From Sandaracinaceae bacterium (lineage in GTDB: Bacteria > Myxococcota_A > Polyangia > Polyangiales > JADJQN01), in the NCBI GenBank assembly GCA_016712745.1, contig JADJQN010000001.1, forward strand, positions 1,674,001-1,738,000: a stretch of 64,000 nt of DNA, given 5' to 3'. The notes beneath the pieces are model-generated. The model did no database searches, was not told the origin of the DNA, and saw only the letters and a program-made list of their open reading frames with translations. This document shows positions 9,254 through 17,869 of this stretch, in pieces. Every line of letters starts with the position of its first letter. Position 1 is the stretch's first letter. Position numbers and translations under genes: made by a program.

Positions 9254-9773
9254 CGTGAAGAACGTCGGAGACGGCGGGTTTGGAGCGATTAAGCAACGCT
9301 GCTGTTAACGCGAAGCGTTACGAGAATGACTGCGTGAGTCTGAAGGGAAGCACCGCATGCACTTTGAGGCCCGCACAATGTTCAGCGCGAACGTAATGCG
9401 ACTTCACGGCGCAAGTCCGGACGCCATTGTGCCGGGTCAAGCATTCCTGGATTGCGAGCCCCCCCGCCAGACTGCCATCGCGCACTCGAGCGAGGCGCCG
9501 GTGTATTGCCTGCGCAAGAACGCATCGGCGCGTGGACCGTCAACACGTACTCCTAGAATCACTACGGCGTCGACGAAGGTTTTGGTTAGGTGACGGCGCG
9601 TGTGCCTTCCGATTCGGAATCGCACGCCTTGCAATAACGAGTCACAACCTGGCTTGCCCGAATCGACTCCGCTTCCTGGATGGCAAGCGAAAAGTTCGGC
9701 CTGTGAAGTGCGCCAAGGACCACGACAAAATGCGCGTGCTTGCATTTGCTAGCAAATGCTACACCTTCAAGAA
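9254..9773. other. Intergenic region, no convincing gene
   Basis: These 520 bases hold only short or shadow frames. A small perfect hairpin (TAACGC-gaa-GCGTTA, 9306-9320) follows the PDZ gene by about 50 bases and lacks a T-run. The right end contains the palindromic operator of the toxin-antitoxin pair (9742-9759). Confidence 0.6.
9742..9759. promoter_or_regulatory. Perfect 18-bp palindrome, probable antitoxin operator
   Basis: GCATTTGCTAGCAAATGC is a perfect palindrome ending 14 bases before the antitoxin ATG at 9774. Type II antitoxins usually bind such palindromes and repress their own operon, with the toxin as co-repressor. Its presence argues against the in-frame ATG at 9756, which lies inside it. 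Confidence 0.75.
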
Positions 9774-9998
9774 ATGACAACCGTGCAGTTTGCAACACGA
9801 GTGAGCACGAAGGTGAAGAAGGCAGTTGAGAAGGCCTGCGATTCAAGAGGGCTCAAGCTACAGCATTTCGTCGAACAAGCACTCATCGACAAGCTGGAAG
9901 AACTCGAAGACATCGAAGACATTCAGCGTATTCGTTCTGAACGTACGAAGCCACTGGCGGCAGTCGTGAAGAAGCTCAAGCTCAGTGGTCAAACATAG
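9774..9998 (+). CDS. Antitoxin of a RelE-type toxin-antitoxin pair
   Basis: The 74-residue product (MTTVQFATRVSTKVKKAVEK) looks like a small ribbon-helix-helix antitoxin. A beta strand (VQFATRVS) is followed by two helices (KKAVEKACDSRGL and QHFVEQALIDKLEEL), and the C-terminus is charged and would wrap the toxin. I prefer ATG 9774 to ATG 9756, which lies inside the palindromic operator. It overlaps the toxin gene by 14 bases. Expected roles are neutralising the toxin and repressing the operon. The exact antitoxin family is not recognised. Confidence 0.8.
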   Translation: MTTVQFATRVSTKVKKAVEKACDSRGLKLQHFVEQALIDKLEELEDIEDIQRIRSERTKPLAAVVKKLKLSGQT

Positions 9999-10245
9999 CA
10001 TTGAGATTTCCCGCACCGCCGAGAAGCAGCTAGAGGCTCTCCCTCGCAGGGAGGCAGTGCGGGTTCTTCAAGCCATTCAACGGCTCGAAACCAACGCCCG
10101 CCCGACCGGATGCCGAAAGCTTGAAGGCCATTCCAATACGTTCCGCGTTCGCGTCGGCATGTACCGCATCATCTACGATGTCGACGACTATCGCGTAGTG
10201 ATCGTGGTCTTGAAGGTCGGACACAGGCGCGACATCTATCGCTAG
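9985..10245 (+). CDS. RelE/ParE-family toxin
   Basis: The GTG at 9985 gives an 86-residue protein with the RelE/ParE layout: IEISRTAEKQLEALP at the N-terminus, RVLQAIQRLETNARPTG, CRKLEGHSNTFRVRVGMYRI, IYDVDDYRVVIVVLKVGHR, ending RDIYR. The LEG...RVRVGMYRIIY core and the C-terminal V-GHRRDIYR are typical of RelE mRNA interferases, which cleave mRNA in the ribosomal A site. The protein is of normal length and appears intact. The gene starts inside the antitoxin gene, which couples translation and keeps toxin below antitoxin. The pair lies in an otherwise gene-poor accessory stretch. Confidence 0.9.
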   Translation: MVKHSIEISRTAEKQLEALPRREAVRVLQAIQRLETNARPTGCRKLEGHSNTFRVRVGMYRIIYDVDDYRVVIVVLKVGHRRDIYR

Positions 10246-10289
10246 CAACATGCCGCGACGTAACTAGCGATCCGCCTTTATGCTCGCGG

Positions 10290-10803
10290 GTGGTGCTTGA
10301 ATATGTACTGGGGGTTCGTCGTCGCACTACGCACGGGCGAAACAAAACGTTGGGCGGGAGTTCTGAGCGCAGTCGGTGTTCTTACGGCGTCATCGAGATT
10401 CCCGAGCGCGCTTCAGAAAGTGCGTTGATAAAGACTATCCGCGCAGTGCGCGCTCAGCGCCTTCGCGACTTGCGTCACAGGATTAGAACCGCATCGATCG
10501 ATCCGCGCTTGATCGCACGGGTGCGCGCCAGACTCGCGTCGTTTCCCGGAGCTCTACAAATGTTGGTGGTGCCATTCCAACCACCTCGCGCCACGTTTCA
10601 AGAGTGAGCGTTTAGAACGGCTAAGCACCCGCGGTGCGCTTTCGCGAGCTGACGATGTTCATCGGACAAAAGGTGCAAGTAGAGGGCGTGTTCGGACGGG
10701 AGCAGAAGCCGAGTCGCGAAGCCGGCTACCGAGGCGACGCGCGCGTTAAATTTCTTACGCCGCCACCTCTCGGATCGATCCTAATCGGAGACGACTACGA
10801 ATG
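10290..10803 (+). pseudogene. Possible decayed gene, unidentified
   Basis: No intact gene covers 10246-10876. One frame (10290-10607) gives up to 105 residues, of which only the later part (GVIEIPERASESALIKTIR onward) looks protein-like. A competing frame from ATG about 10302 reads MYWGFVVALRTGETKRW with a hydrophobic stretch, then stops. A third frame from GTG about 10633 reads VRFRELTMFIGQKVQVEGVF and ends PPLGSILIGDDYE at about 10803. Successive plausible peptides in shifted frames suggest a frameshifted gene, but I recognise no family and the idea could be wrong. Confidence 0.3.
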
Positions 10804-10876
10804 AGGCGCCGAACGCTTCTTGCACTCCTGATACGTTCTTGGTTTCTCGACCACGAGGAGAGGAACGACTCAATCG

Positions 10877-12505
10877 TCAGACGCTGATCGCACCTTTGCG
10901 AAAATCGCTCGCGCCGATCTTCACGTTCACGAGCGCCGGTTCTGGACACTCGAACGCTTCCTTGAGCGCAGTCTTCACCTGCTCCGGCGTCTCCGCGTAG
11001 AAGCCACGCGCTCCCACGGCCTCGGCAACTTTGTCGTAGCGGGTGTAGGCGAGCTTGGTTGCGGGCGTACGCTCCTCGCCGAACATGTCGCGTTGCCCGC
11101 GCAGGATTTGCGTCCAGCCCGCGTCGTTACCGATCACACCGACGACTTTGATCCCTTGTCGCGCCATCGCTTCAAACTCGAGCCCGTGCAATCCGAAAGA
11201 GCCGTCCCCGTAGACGAGGATCACGCGGCTTTGTGGGCGCGCGAGCTTGGCCGCCATCGCGTAACCGGGACCAACACCGAGCGTGCCGAGTGGACCGGGA
11301 TCCATCCAAACGCCGGGCCAGCGCACGGGCAAGGTATACGCTGCAGTCGCGACGAAATCTCCGCCGTCGCCGACCACAATGGTGTCGTCCTCAACGTATT
11401 TTGCGAGCTCCGCGCAAACACGCAACGGGTTGGGAGGCGAGCTGTCGAGGGTCATCTCCTCGCGCATTTTTGAGACGCGATTGGTTTCTTCGGAACGCAG
11501 CATCTCGAGCCAGGCTCCGCCTTTGCGACCCTTGACCGACGATTCAAGCGCGGCGAGCGTGAGCCCCGTATCCGCGGGAATGCCAACGTCCACCGCGCGG
11601 TTGCGCCCAATCTCCTTCGGATCGAGATCGATCTGAATCACCTTCACCGTTTCCGACCACGTCGGCGTGCGCCCGTAATCGACTCGGAAGTCGAACGGGG
11701 TGCCGAAGATGAGCACGACGTCGGCTTGCGCGAGCGCATTGCGCCGCGAGCGTGAGAAGAAACACGGATGCTCACCGCGCAGAGCGCCGCGGGCCATTCC
11801 GTTCAAGAAGACAGGAAGTTCGTACTTTTTCACGAAACGCGAAAGAGCGTCTTTGTCGGTCGACCACTTGAGCTGTGAGCCCACGATCGCGATCGGCCTC
11901 TCGGCTTCGTCGAGCAATTTCGTGGCTTGCGCGATGGACACAGGCGATGGCCCGGGAGTGTTATCAGTACGGTACTTCGTCGGTCGCACGAGGTCGCGAT
12001 CGTTCGAGAAATTCATTAGCACATCGAGCGGCATCTCAAGGAACACCGGCCCCGGCACGCCCGTCGTCGCAACGCGAAATGCCGTCGTCACAAATTCCTC
12101 GAGGCGTCGCGTCTCGGGTACCGTGGCTGACCACTTGGTGATCGGGCGCATCAATTCCACATGATCCATGTCTTGGAGCGAACCCATGTGCTTGTACGCA
12201 GCCGGGCCCGCTCCGCCGACGACAATCATCGGAACACCCGCGCGTTGCGCATTCGCAACCGCCGTGACGACGTCGGTTACGCCGGGACCCGCTGTCACGA
12301 GAGCCACACCCGGCTCGCCTGTCACGCGCGCCCACCCGTCCGCCGCGTGCCCGGCGGTTTGCTCGTGACGCACGTCAACAACGCGGATGCCCTCATCGAG
12401 ACAGCCATCGTAAATGTTCTGGATGTGTCCACCGCAAAGCGTAAATACGTGACTTACGCCTTCGGCCTTGAACGCCCGCGCTACGATCCGTCCACCGTGC
12501 ATCAT
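10877..12505 (-). CDS. Thiamine-diphosphate-dependent enzyme, acetolactate synthase/oxalyl-CoA decarboxylase family
   Basis: The 542-residue protein has the full three-domain layout of the family. The N-terminal pyrimidine-binding domain includes the catalytic glutamate in VRHEQTAGHAADGWAR (Glu about 48) and the glycine-rich GPGVTDVVTAVANA. A central Rossmann-like domain follows. The C-terminal pyrophosphate-binding domain holds the GDGSFGLHGLEFEAMARQGI motif at about 433, with N about 30 residues later. Family members decarboxylate 2-ketoacids or 2-hydroxyacyl-CoA. The C-terminus is near 2-hydroxyacyl-CoA lyase/oxalyl-CoA decarboxylase in style, but the substrate cannot be set from sequence reading. 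No small regulatory subunit (ilvN) is adjacent, arguing against biosynthetic acetolactate synthase. ATG 12505 and 12502 are equivalent starts after GGGAG. Confidence 0.88.
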   Translation of the reverse strand: MMHGGRIVARAFKAEGVSHVFTLCGGHIQNIYDGCLDEGIRVVDVRHEQTAGHAADGWARVTGEPGVALVTAGPGVTDVVTAVANAQRAGVPMIVVGGAGPAAYKHMGSLQDMDHVELMRPITKWSATVPETRRLEEFVTTAFRVATTGVPGPVFLEMPLDVLMNFSNDRDLVRPTKYRTDNTPGPSPVSIAQATKLLDEAERPIAIVGSQLKWSTDKDALSRFVKKYELPVFLNGMARGALRGEHPCFFSRSRRNALAQADVVLIFGTPFDFRVDYGRTPTWSETVKVIQIDLDPKEIGRNRAVDVGIPADTGLTLAALESSVKGRKGGAWLEMLRSEETNRVSKMREEMTLDSSPPNPLRVCAELAKYVEDDTIVVGDGGDFVATAAYTLPVRWPGVWMDPGPLGTLGVGPGYAMAAKLARPQSRVILVYGDGSFGLHGLEFEAMARQGIKVVGVIGNDAGWTQILRGQRDMFGEERTPATKLAYTRYDKVAEAVGARGFYAETPEQVKTALKEAFECPEPALVNVKIGASDFRKGAISV

Positions 12506-12739
12506 TGCGATGTCTCCCTGTAAGTGATTGCTACGCTGTTTATGATTGCCTTTGGGAGAGTATCGTATTGCGGCGCTGCAGAAGGATGACCTCGGTCATC
12601 TCCGGTGCCGAAAGACGCGGCGGCCGCCGTATGTGTCGTGCAGAGCGCCCGTTTTTCCCTGCCGGGGGGAGGCGAGATTCATGACCAAAGCGTGCGCGCG
12701 ATGGTCGGGCACCAAAGATTTGAATTCCGTCCCAGGACG

Positions 12740-13801
12740 TCATGATTTTGTTGCGTTGGTTTTCCCCTGTTCTCGCATCGATAGCACGGCACACATCAGA
12801 ACGAGCGCGCCCGTCGCCTGGTGAAGAAGTGCGATCGACAACGCCACGTGGCTGAGTACGGTCGCGATACCCAATGACACTTGTACCGCCAGCAATGCGA
12901 GGAGCGCACACGCGATGCCCTCGCTCGGGCAAAGCGTTGGCCATCGCGTGTCTCGCGGTAGACGGTGCCGCCTACGCAGCGTGATCCCCGCCGCGAAAAT
13001 GCCCGCCACGAAGCTCAACGCGGCCAGAGCTCGATGCACAAAGTGCACAGTGAGTGGGTCCTCAAAGACTGCGCTGCCGTCGATATGAAGCCCCGGCGGA
13101 ATCCACGCGCCATTCATCCGCGGAAAGGTTGGTGCGATGTGCCCAGCGTGCAGTCCCGCCATTAGTGCTCCCCATGTTTCGGTCGCCCCGAGTAGGACCA
13201 AAACGAGCAGGTACGCGAGGCGTTCAAGCGATGCAGATTTGTATTGTTTGACGCAGCTGCGGCGATCCCATTCGCTGGCTGCGCACCACACAAGTCCGCC
13301 ACACAAGACGAGCGCCAGATTCAAGTGAAGCGCAAGGCGGTACGGACTCACTCGGGCGTCGCGAATGAGGCCGCTTTTGACCATCCACCATCCGACCGCA
13401 CCCTGCATCAACCCGAGGACGAACAGAGCCAGCAACCGGTACAGGCGAACTCCCCGCAGACGCCCACGAATCGTCCAAATGACGAGCGGAACCAAGAATA
13501 CGAGTCCCGTGAAGCGCGCGAGCGCGCGATGGGCCCACTCCACCCAATAGATTTGTTGAAACTCGTCGAGGGTCATCGGAACTGTGCGCAGCAGAAATTC
13601 CGGTGTCTCCTGATAATTCGCGAACTCGGCGGCCCAACTCCGCTCGTCCACCGGAGGCACGACCCCCAGGATTGGCTTCCACTCGACGATCGAAAGCCCG
13701 GACTGTGAAAGGCGCGTGTACCCGCCTAGAGACACCATACCAAGCACGCACGCTGCGCACACAGCCAACCAGATCGCTACAGCACTGTCACGGGGTTGCA
13801 T
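12740..13801 (-). CDS. ctaA: Heme A synthase (COX15/CtaA family)
   Basis: The 353-residue membrane protein has about eight hydrophobic segments in two four-helix halves and the family's conserved histidines: VEWAHRALARFTGL (His about 91), LALHLNLALVL, HFVHRALAALSF and LLHQATGALVL. The N-terminal GGYTRLSQSGLSIVEWKP is characteristic of the COX15-type (type 2) branch shared with mitochondria and alphaproteobacteria. It oxidises the C8 methyl of heme O to give heme A for cytochrome aa3 oxidases, in the inner membrane. Neither ctaB nor oxidase subunits are next to it. The gene runs in the same direction as the TPP enzyme with a 234-base gap in which I see nothing. Confidence 0.95.
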   Translation of the reverse strand: MQPRDSAVAIWLAVCAACVLGMVSLGGYTRLSQSGLSIVEWKPILGVVPPVDERSWAAEFANYQETPEFLLRTVPMTLDEFQQIYWVEWAHRALARFTGLVFLVPLVIWTIRGRLRGVRLYRLLALFVLGLMQGAVGWWMVKSGLIRDARVSPYRLALHLNLALVLCGGLVWCAASEWDRRSCVKQYKSASLERLAYLLVLVLLGATETWGALMAGLHAGHIAPTFPRMNGAWIPPGLHIDGSAVFEDPLTVHFVHRALAALSFVAGIFAAGITLRRRHRLPRDTRWPTLCPSEGIACALLALLAVQVSLGIATVLSHVALSIALLHQATGALVLMCAVLSMREQGKTNATKS

Positions 13802-13902
13802 TGCGCGAGCGCACTTTCACATTGCGCTTATCTCTACACGCGATCACCCGGCAATGACATCCGTCAGTTGCATCGATACTATGCCATGCGTCACACTCGG
13901 CC

Positions 13903-14295
13903 ATGCCTGCCAAGCTCGTTTTAACCATCCTCGCCGTGGACGACCTGGAACGTGCAATGGTTTTCTATAGCAACGCTTTTGGCTGGACGCGAACGGTGGT
14001 GACTCCCGCGTACGCGGAGTACGCCATGTCGGATGGCATGCGCTTTGGTCTCTACGAACGGCGTGGCTTTGCGCAGAACGTTGGCCAGTTGCCCGCGCGC
14101 GCGCCGGAGGGCGGCGTCACCGCGACCGAGCTCTACTTCTACGTGGATGACATGGCTTCTGCCGAAATCCGACTGCGCCATGCCGGTGCGCGCGAATTGA
14201 GCCCGCGGGCAATTCGAAGTTGGGGCGACGAGGCCGTCTATTTCGCAGACCTCGACGGCAATGTGATCGTTCTCGCCGATCGATGTCGTGCCTAG
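13903..14295 (+). CDS. VOC-family (glyoxalase/bleomycin resistance-like) protein
   Basis: The 130-residue protein has the paired beta-alpha-beta-beta-beta modules of the vicinal oxygen chelate fold: LVLTILAVDDLERAMVFYSN at the N-terminus, a second module from ATELYFYVDDMASAEIRLRH, and the final strand VYFADLDGNVIVLAD. The usual final metal-ligand position (E in DPxGN-xxE) is replaced around IVLAD, and the first His/Gln ligand is not evident (LVLTILAV), so metal binding is uncertain. The function could be enzymatic or ligand binding. The gene stands alone, diverging from ctaA and converging on the oxidoreductase. Confidence 0.85.
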   Translation: MPAKLVLTILAVDDLERAMVFYSNAFGWTRTVVTPAYAEYAMSDGMRFGLYERRGFAQNVGQLPARAPEGGVTATELYFYVDDMASAEIRLRHAGARELSPRAIRSWGDEAVYFADLDGNVIVLADRCRA

Positions 14296-14416
14296 CCTCC
14301 AAGCAGTTGCCGTCCCGCTCTCGCAGCCGCTCGCAAAAAGCCGCACGGCGAACAGGAGCTCGGTGCCACTTGCGAGATTGGGCTCGACGGTGAGAGGTCG
14401 CGTAAGAGCGCTTCGC

Positions 14417-16093
14417 TCACGTATTGAGCATGAACAACCAGTCGCCAGTGATCGCCGAGTAGGTGAGCCTGGACGCGACCATCGAGCCTGCAAAGCCGGC
14501 CGAAAATGCATCCTGGCCAGTGAGCCATAGACCGGAAATCGTTGTCTTCGGCCGCAGCCAGTGAGTGTGCTTGACGAAACGGTCGGCACTCGGCTCGAGG
14601 CCCAACGAGCATCCTTTCCACGCCCGTGGATTGCACCCCATGGGCAGGCCACTACGCACCAGCGTCGGCTGCTTTCCAGCGAGCATCGGCATGTGCCGGC
14701 GGACGATCTTGAGCAAGTTCTCGCCAACCGCCGCCGAAAAATCGGCCTTGAATGCCTTGTCCGCGCGCGCTCGATCGACCCATGCCGGAATTCCTTCGGC
14801 GAGCACGATGACCGTCGATTTGCCTGGGTAGCGCTGTCCGTGGAGAGGTTCGCGCGCCGAGGGGCTGAGAAGATAGCCCGCCATTCCGTCGAGCTTCATG
14901 TGGTTCTTGTAAAGGTCATCCGACCTTGACAGGTCCCACCGCGACACTCCCTCGTAGGTAGGCATATGCCAGATAATCTCCTTGGGCAGCTCGATGTCCT
15001 CGTCGTAGCCGAGCTCGAGGAAGACGTGGGAGGGACTGGGTCCGATCGAGTCGAAGCGTTGAGAATATCCGTGGCGCCTACTCACTTCTGGGTCGAGCAG
15101 CTCAACAAACGTCGTGTAGGCCGACGCGTCACTGATCACGAGCTTGCTTCGAATCTCGGTACCGTCTTCGAGGAGGACTCCAACGGCACGATCATCTTCC
15201 ACGAGGATCCTTTTCACCCCCGAAGACACCGCGAGCTGCCCGCCGTGTCGCTCGAGGATCGGTCGTACACACTCGGCCATCTGCGATGCGCCACCGGCGG
15301 GGTAGTAGGCCCCGTCGCGATAGTGAAAGAGGTTGACGGCGTGAAACGCGAACGGAGCGTGTTCCGGCGTGCGACCGTGATTGCCGTACATGTACGAGAA
15401 CACGGCCGCGAGACGCTCGGAGAAGCCGAGCTCCTTACGGAACACGTCGTTTACGGAACGTTGCATGTAGGCGCGCCACGCGCCGCCCGCCGCTTTGTAG
15501 AAGCCTTCCCTGATGCGGAGTGGGACGCCCTCGGGGAGGAGCTTCGTCATGGCCCACGACCACGCCCACCATTCAATCTTCTCCTCCAGGCGGTAGTAGG
15601 CACGTACGTCGCCTTCACCCGGAAAAGTTTTCTCGACCCATTCGATGTTCTGCTCGGGGGAGCTGTACCAGGGATAGACGTCGTCACCGAAGCACGCGGT
15701 TTCGTGCTTATTCGGCATCTTGGCCCACTGAAGCTGGCCGCCTGTAATGAAGTCGATGGCGGGCCGGTAGAGGCCACGGCCAAGCCGTGGGTCCATGTCA
15801 CCGATGGAGTCGATGCCGCTGGGAAACTCGAACCCGTCAATCTCGTGGACGTGAGTGCATCCACCAGGTACCGAATTGGCTTCGAGCAGCAGCACCTTCA
15901 TGCCTCGCTTCTGCGCAAGCGTGGACGCGATGCCAAGGCCTCCTATCCCGGACCCGATGACGATAGCGTCCGGACAATCGAGGTAGTCGGACGGCTTCTG
16001 GTATTTGCTCTTCGCGGGGGATTGGAATGTGTTGAGTGGGGGCCCGCGGTGGGCCTGCCCGGGCTGAAAAAACAGTTCGGCGTCCGTTTTCAT
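14417..16093 (-). CDS. FAD-dependent CrtI/retinol-saturase-like oxidoreductase
   Basis: The 558-residue protein has the dinucleotide-binding motif IGSGIGGLGIASTL (about 47-60), LLLEANSVPGGCTHVHEIDG, which is typical of the phytoene desaturase/CrtISO/retinol saturase group, and a C-terminal FAD motif region (TISGLWLTGQDAFSAGFAGS). Members reduce, desaturate or isomerise polyenes, and the retinol-saturase-like branch fits the length and the early WYSSPEQN region best. The substrate is unknown, and no carotenoid cluster surrounds the gene. The start ATG 16093 follows an AGGAGAATC ribosome-binding site. The 600 bases upstream are gene-free decayed sequence. Confidence 0.87.
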   Translation of the reverse strand: MKTDAELFFQPGQAHRGPPLNTFQSPAKSKYQKPSDYLDCPDAIVIGSGIGGLGIASTLAQKRGMKVLLLEANSVPGGCTHVHEIDGFEFPSGIDSIGDMDPRLGRGLYRPAIDFITGGQLQWAKMPNKHETACFGDDVYPWYSSPEQNIEWVEKTFPGEGDVRAYYRLEEKIEWWAWSWAMTKLLPEGVPLRIREGFYKAAGGAWRAYMQRSVNDVFRKELGFSERLAAVFSYMYGNHGRTPEHAPFAFHAVNLFHYRDGAYYPAGGASQMAECVRPILERHGGQLAVSSGVKRILVEDDRAVGVLLEDGTEIRSKLVISDASAYTTFVELLDPEVSRRHGYSQRFDSIGPSPSHVFLELGYDEDIELPKEIIWHMPTYEGVSRWDLSRSDDLYKNHMKLDGMAGYLLSPSAREPLHGQRYPGKSTVIVLAEGIPAWVDRARADKAFKADFSAAVGENLLKIVRRHMPMLAGKQPTLVRSGLPMGCNPRAWKGCSLGLEPSADRFVKHTHWLRPKTTISGLWLTGQDAFSAGFAGSMVASRLTYSAITGDWLFMLNT

Positions 16094-16539
16094 GATTCTC
16101 CTGGGTCACGAGTCTGGAGCACAACGAAAAAGCGAAGGTGCGCTGGATCAACCCACCGGGGAGAGCAGCAAGAGCATCGCGGAGGTCGCCAAAGACCTTG
16201 GCTTTGCCGATTCGGGGCGTCGGGTGTGACTGAAGCACTCGGAAGTCGATGCAGGTCGCGGACCGCGCGCGCATTAGCGACTGCTGAGCGCGCCTAGCTT
16301 GCGCAGTTGCGCAGTTGCGCACAGGGAATTGTGCGCTGAAAGAGGAAGGCAAACTGCTAAAAATGGCGGCTGTCGGTTCAACCCGTCATCGCGAAGGAAT
16401 CGAAGTGAAGTTTGGCTTTGTCCGCGCAGAACGCAACGTACGGCGCTCGGAGCAGAGCTCAGGAGGGGCGGTGCATAGTTCCAAAGGCATTCCACCATCT
16501 AGACATCAGAGCGGAAATCGCAGTTCGCACGTGGGAGGA
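16094..16539 (+). other. Non-coding stretch with a possible helix-turn-helix remnant
   Basis: No intact gene is present. In one plus frame, 16161-16229 reads ...SIAEVAKDLGFADS... before a stop. This resembles the HTH of IS3-type transposase OrfA or the second HTH of an AraC regulator, so it may be a transposase or regulator scar. The rest holds only shadow frames. Confidence 0.3.
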
Positions 16540-16689
16540 TGTGTAAGCCGCTGATGCCAGGCTCGACGTACGCGCCAACGACGGTCACGAAAGAAACGCG
16601 TTTGGACCGCCTATCCGCCAAGCCACTCAGCGTGCTCTCGCTGGCGAGGATCCGACGCGTTCGACGTGGAAATTGTCGACTACCATTGA
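16540..16689 (+). pseudogene. higB: Remnant of a HigB-type toxin gene
   Basis: Immediately upstream of the HigA antitoxin, the frame ending at TGA 16689 reads CSRWRGSDAFDVEIVDYH. This matches the usual C-terminus of HigB toxins (W/F-x-W-x-x-G-x-A-x-D-V-E-I-x-D-Y-H). Upstream, pieces such as DARLDVRAP are in other frames, and no open frame spans the roughly 90 residues a HigB needs. The toxin gene therefore appears broken by several small indels. The position, six bases before the antitoxin start, is the normal higBA order. Confidence 0.7.
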
Positions 16690-16694
16690 GGCCA

Positions 16695-17003
16695 ATGATG
16701 ACAAAGTCAAAACGACTGCGAAACATTCACCCCGGCGAAGTCCTTCTGGAGGAATTTCTCGAGCCGATGGGTGTTAGCCAATACGCTCTCGCCAAGGCGA
16801 TTCACGTTCCGTTGACGCGAATCGTTGAGATCTGTGCTCGGCGTCGCATTGTTACGGCGGACACAGCTCTTCGTTTGGCAAAGTTCTTTGGCACAACTCC
16901 GAAGTTCTGGCTTGGACTCCAAGAGGATTTCGATCTGGAAGAACTTCAACGTGAGAAGGGGAACACGTTCGGCGCGATCCAGCCACTGGCCCGGACCGCC
17001 TGA
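16695..17003 (+). CDS. higA: HigA-family antitoxin (XRE HTH)
   Basis: ATG 16695 (MMTKSKRLRNIHPGEVL) gives a 102-residue protein. The open frame extends further upstream only through the higB remnant. It has the characteristic NIHPGEVLLEEFLEPMGVSQ start, the HTH (YALAKAIHVPLTRIVEI, RRRIVTADTALRLAKFFGTT) and the PKFWLGLQEDFDLE segment shared by HigA/VapI antitoxins. It would bind DNA and repress its own promoter. The matching toxin upstream is broken, so this is an orphan antitoxin. It may still act as a repressor or protect against related toxins. ATG 16698 is an equivalent start. Confidence 0.93.
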   Translation: MMTKSKRLRNIHPGEVLLEEFLEPMGVSQYALAKAIHVPLTRIVEICARRRIVTADTALRLAKFFGTTPKFWLGLQEDFDLEELQREKGNTFGAIQPLARTA

Positions 17004-17132
17004 GAGCAACTCCTTCCGCCCTCCGCTTCCTTTTTTTTTGCGGCGGAGAGCTCGCCTACGCCTGAGCAGGGTTCGCGTCAGTGTGACTTAATCGAGAAGA
17101 GCCTCGGCCTTCTTCGTGACGACAGTGGTGTT

Positions 17133-17654
17133 TCAGTGTTCGTTGCCGACGTTTCCGGGAACGATGAAGGGTTCGTCCGCGCGGAAGAGGCAGTTCCAAG
17201 GCGTGCATGCCTGAAAGCTTAGCGTGCCGGTGAAGCTCTCCGTGCAGGGGCCGCGCGACGTCGAGTAATAGGGAATCGTGATCTCGATCTCGCCCTTGAA
17301 GGTCGAAGCGTATTCGTCGCCGCGATGGTAGAGCGTCGGCGCAGGAAAGTGCGGCGCCTGCAACGTCAGACACGAGGGCGCATCGAACGTCACGGTCGTC
17401 GGGATGAGCTCCGGACGCGAGGGCACGTTGGACTGAATGTGAAAGTCCGGCGAGATGCTCACGTGCACCGTTACAGTATCGGCGTTTCGCGTTGCCGTTA
17501 CGTGCAACGCTCGCGCGTCCGCTGGAGATGACGGAGCCACTTCTTCTGCCGCAGCGGGAGCTGGGGCCGGAAGCGTGCGTGCGGGTGCGACAGTCGATCC
17601 GCCACACCCGATCATCCACCCTGCCATGCCGATAGATAGGAATTGTAGACGCAT
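17133..17654 (-). CDS. Lipoprotein with DsbD N-terminal-like domain
   Basis: I start at ATG 17654, preceded by GAAGGG; an in-frame extension upstream has no leader character. The 173-residue product begins MRLQFLSIGMAGWMIGC, a lipoprotein signal, then a Pro/Ala linker. The domain from about residue 50 has FHIQSNVPSRPELIPTTVTF, YASTFKGEIEITIPY and FQACTPWNCLFR. These match the immunoglobulin-like N-terminal domain of DsbD/ScsB (thiol:disulphide interchange), including the paired cysteines in QACTPWNC. It probably handles thiols in the periplasm without the membrane part of DsbD. A decayed thioredoxin-like sequence lies just upstream, possibly a former partner. Confidence 0.8.
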   Translation of the reverse strand: MRLQFLSIGMAGWMIGCGGSTVAPARTLPAPAPAAAEEVAPSSPADARALHVTATRNADTVTVHVSISPDFHIQSNVPSRPELIPTTVTFDAPSCLTLQAPHFPAPTLYHRGDEYASTFKGEIEITIPYYSTSRGPCTESFTGTLSFQACTPWNCLFRADEPFIVPGNVGNEH

Positions 17655-17869
17655 TGTTATGCCCTTCGTGGTAGCCGAGCGAACAAAGCAGCAATGCCCG
17701 TGCCACTTGCAGCTGGTCGCATCGCCGCTCGCATGCGTGAATAAGCGCGCAGCATGAGGTGAACTGTCGCGACGCCGATTTTGCGCCACGTGCACCATCC
17801 GCGCGGATGCTCGCACGCGATGCAGGTGTCACTGACACGCTTGCGCAGTCAAAGATCGTGTTCGTGCCA

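Noticed and set aside
14966..16297. 443-residue plus-strand frame opposite the CrtI-like gene
   Set aside because: Antisense shadow of a clear FAD oxidoreductase.
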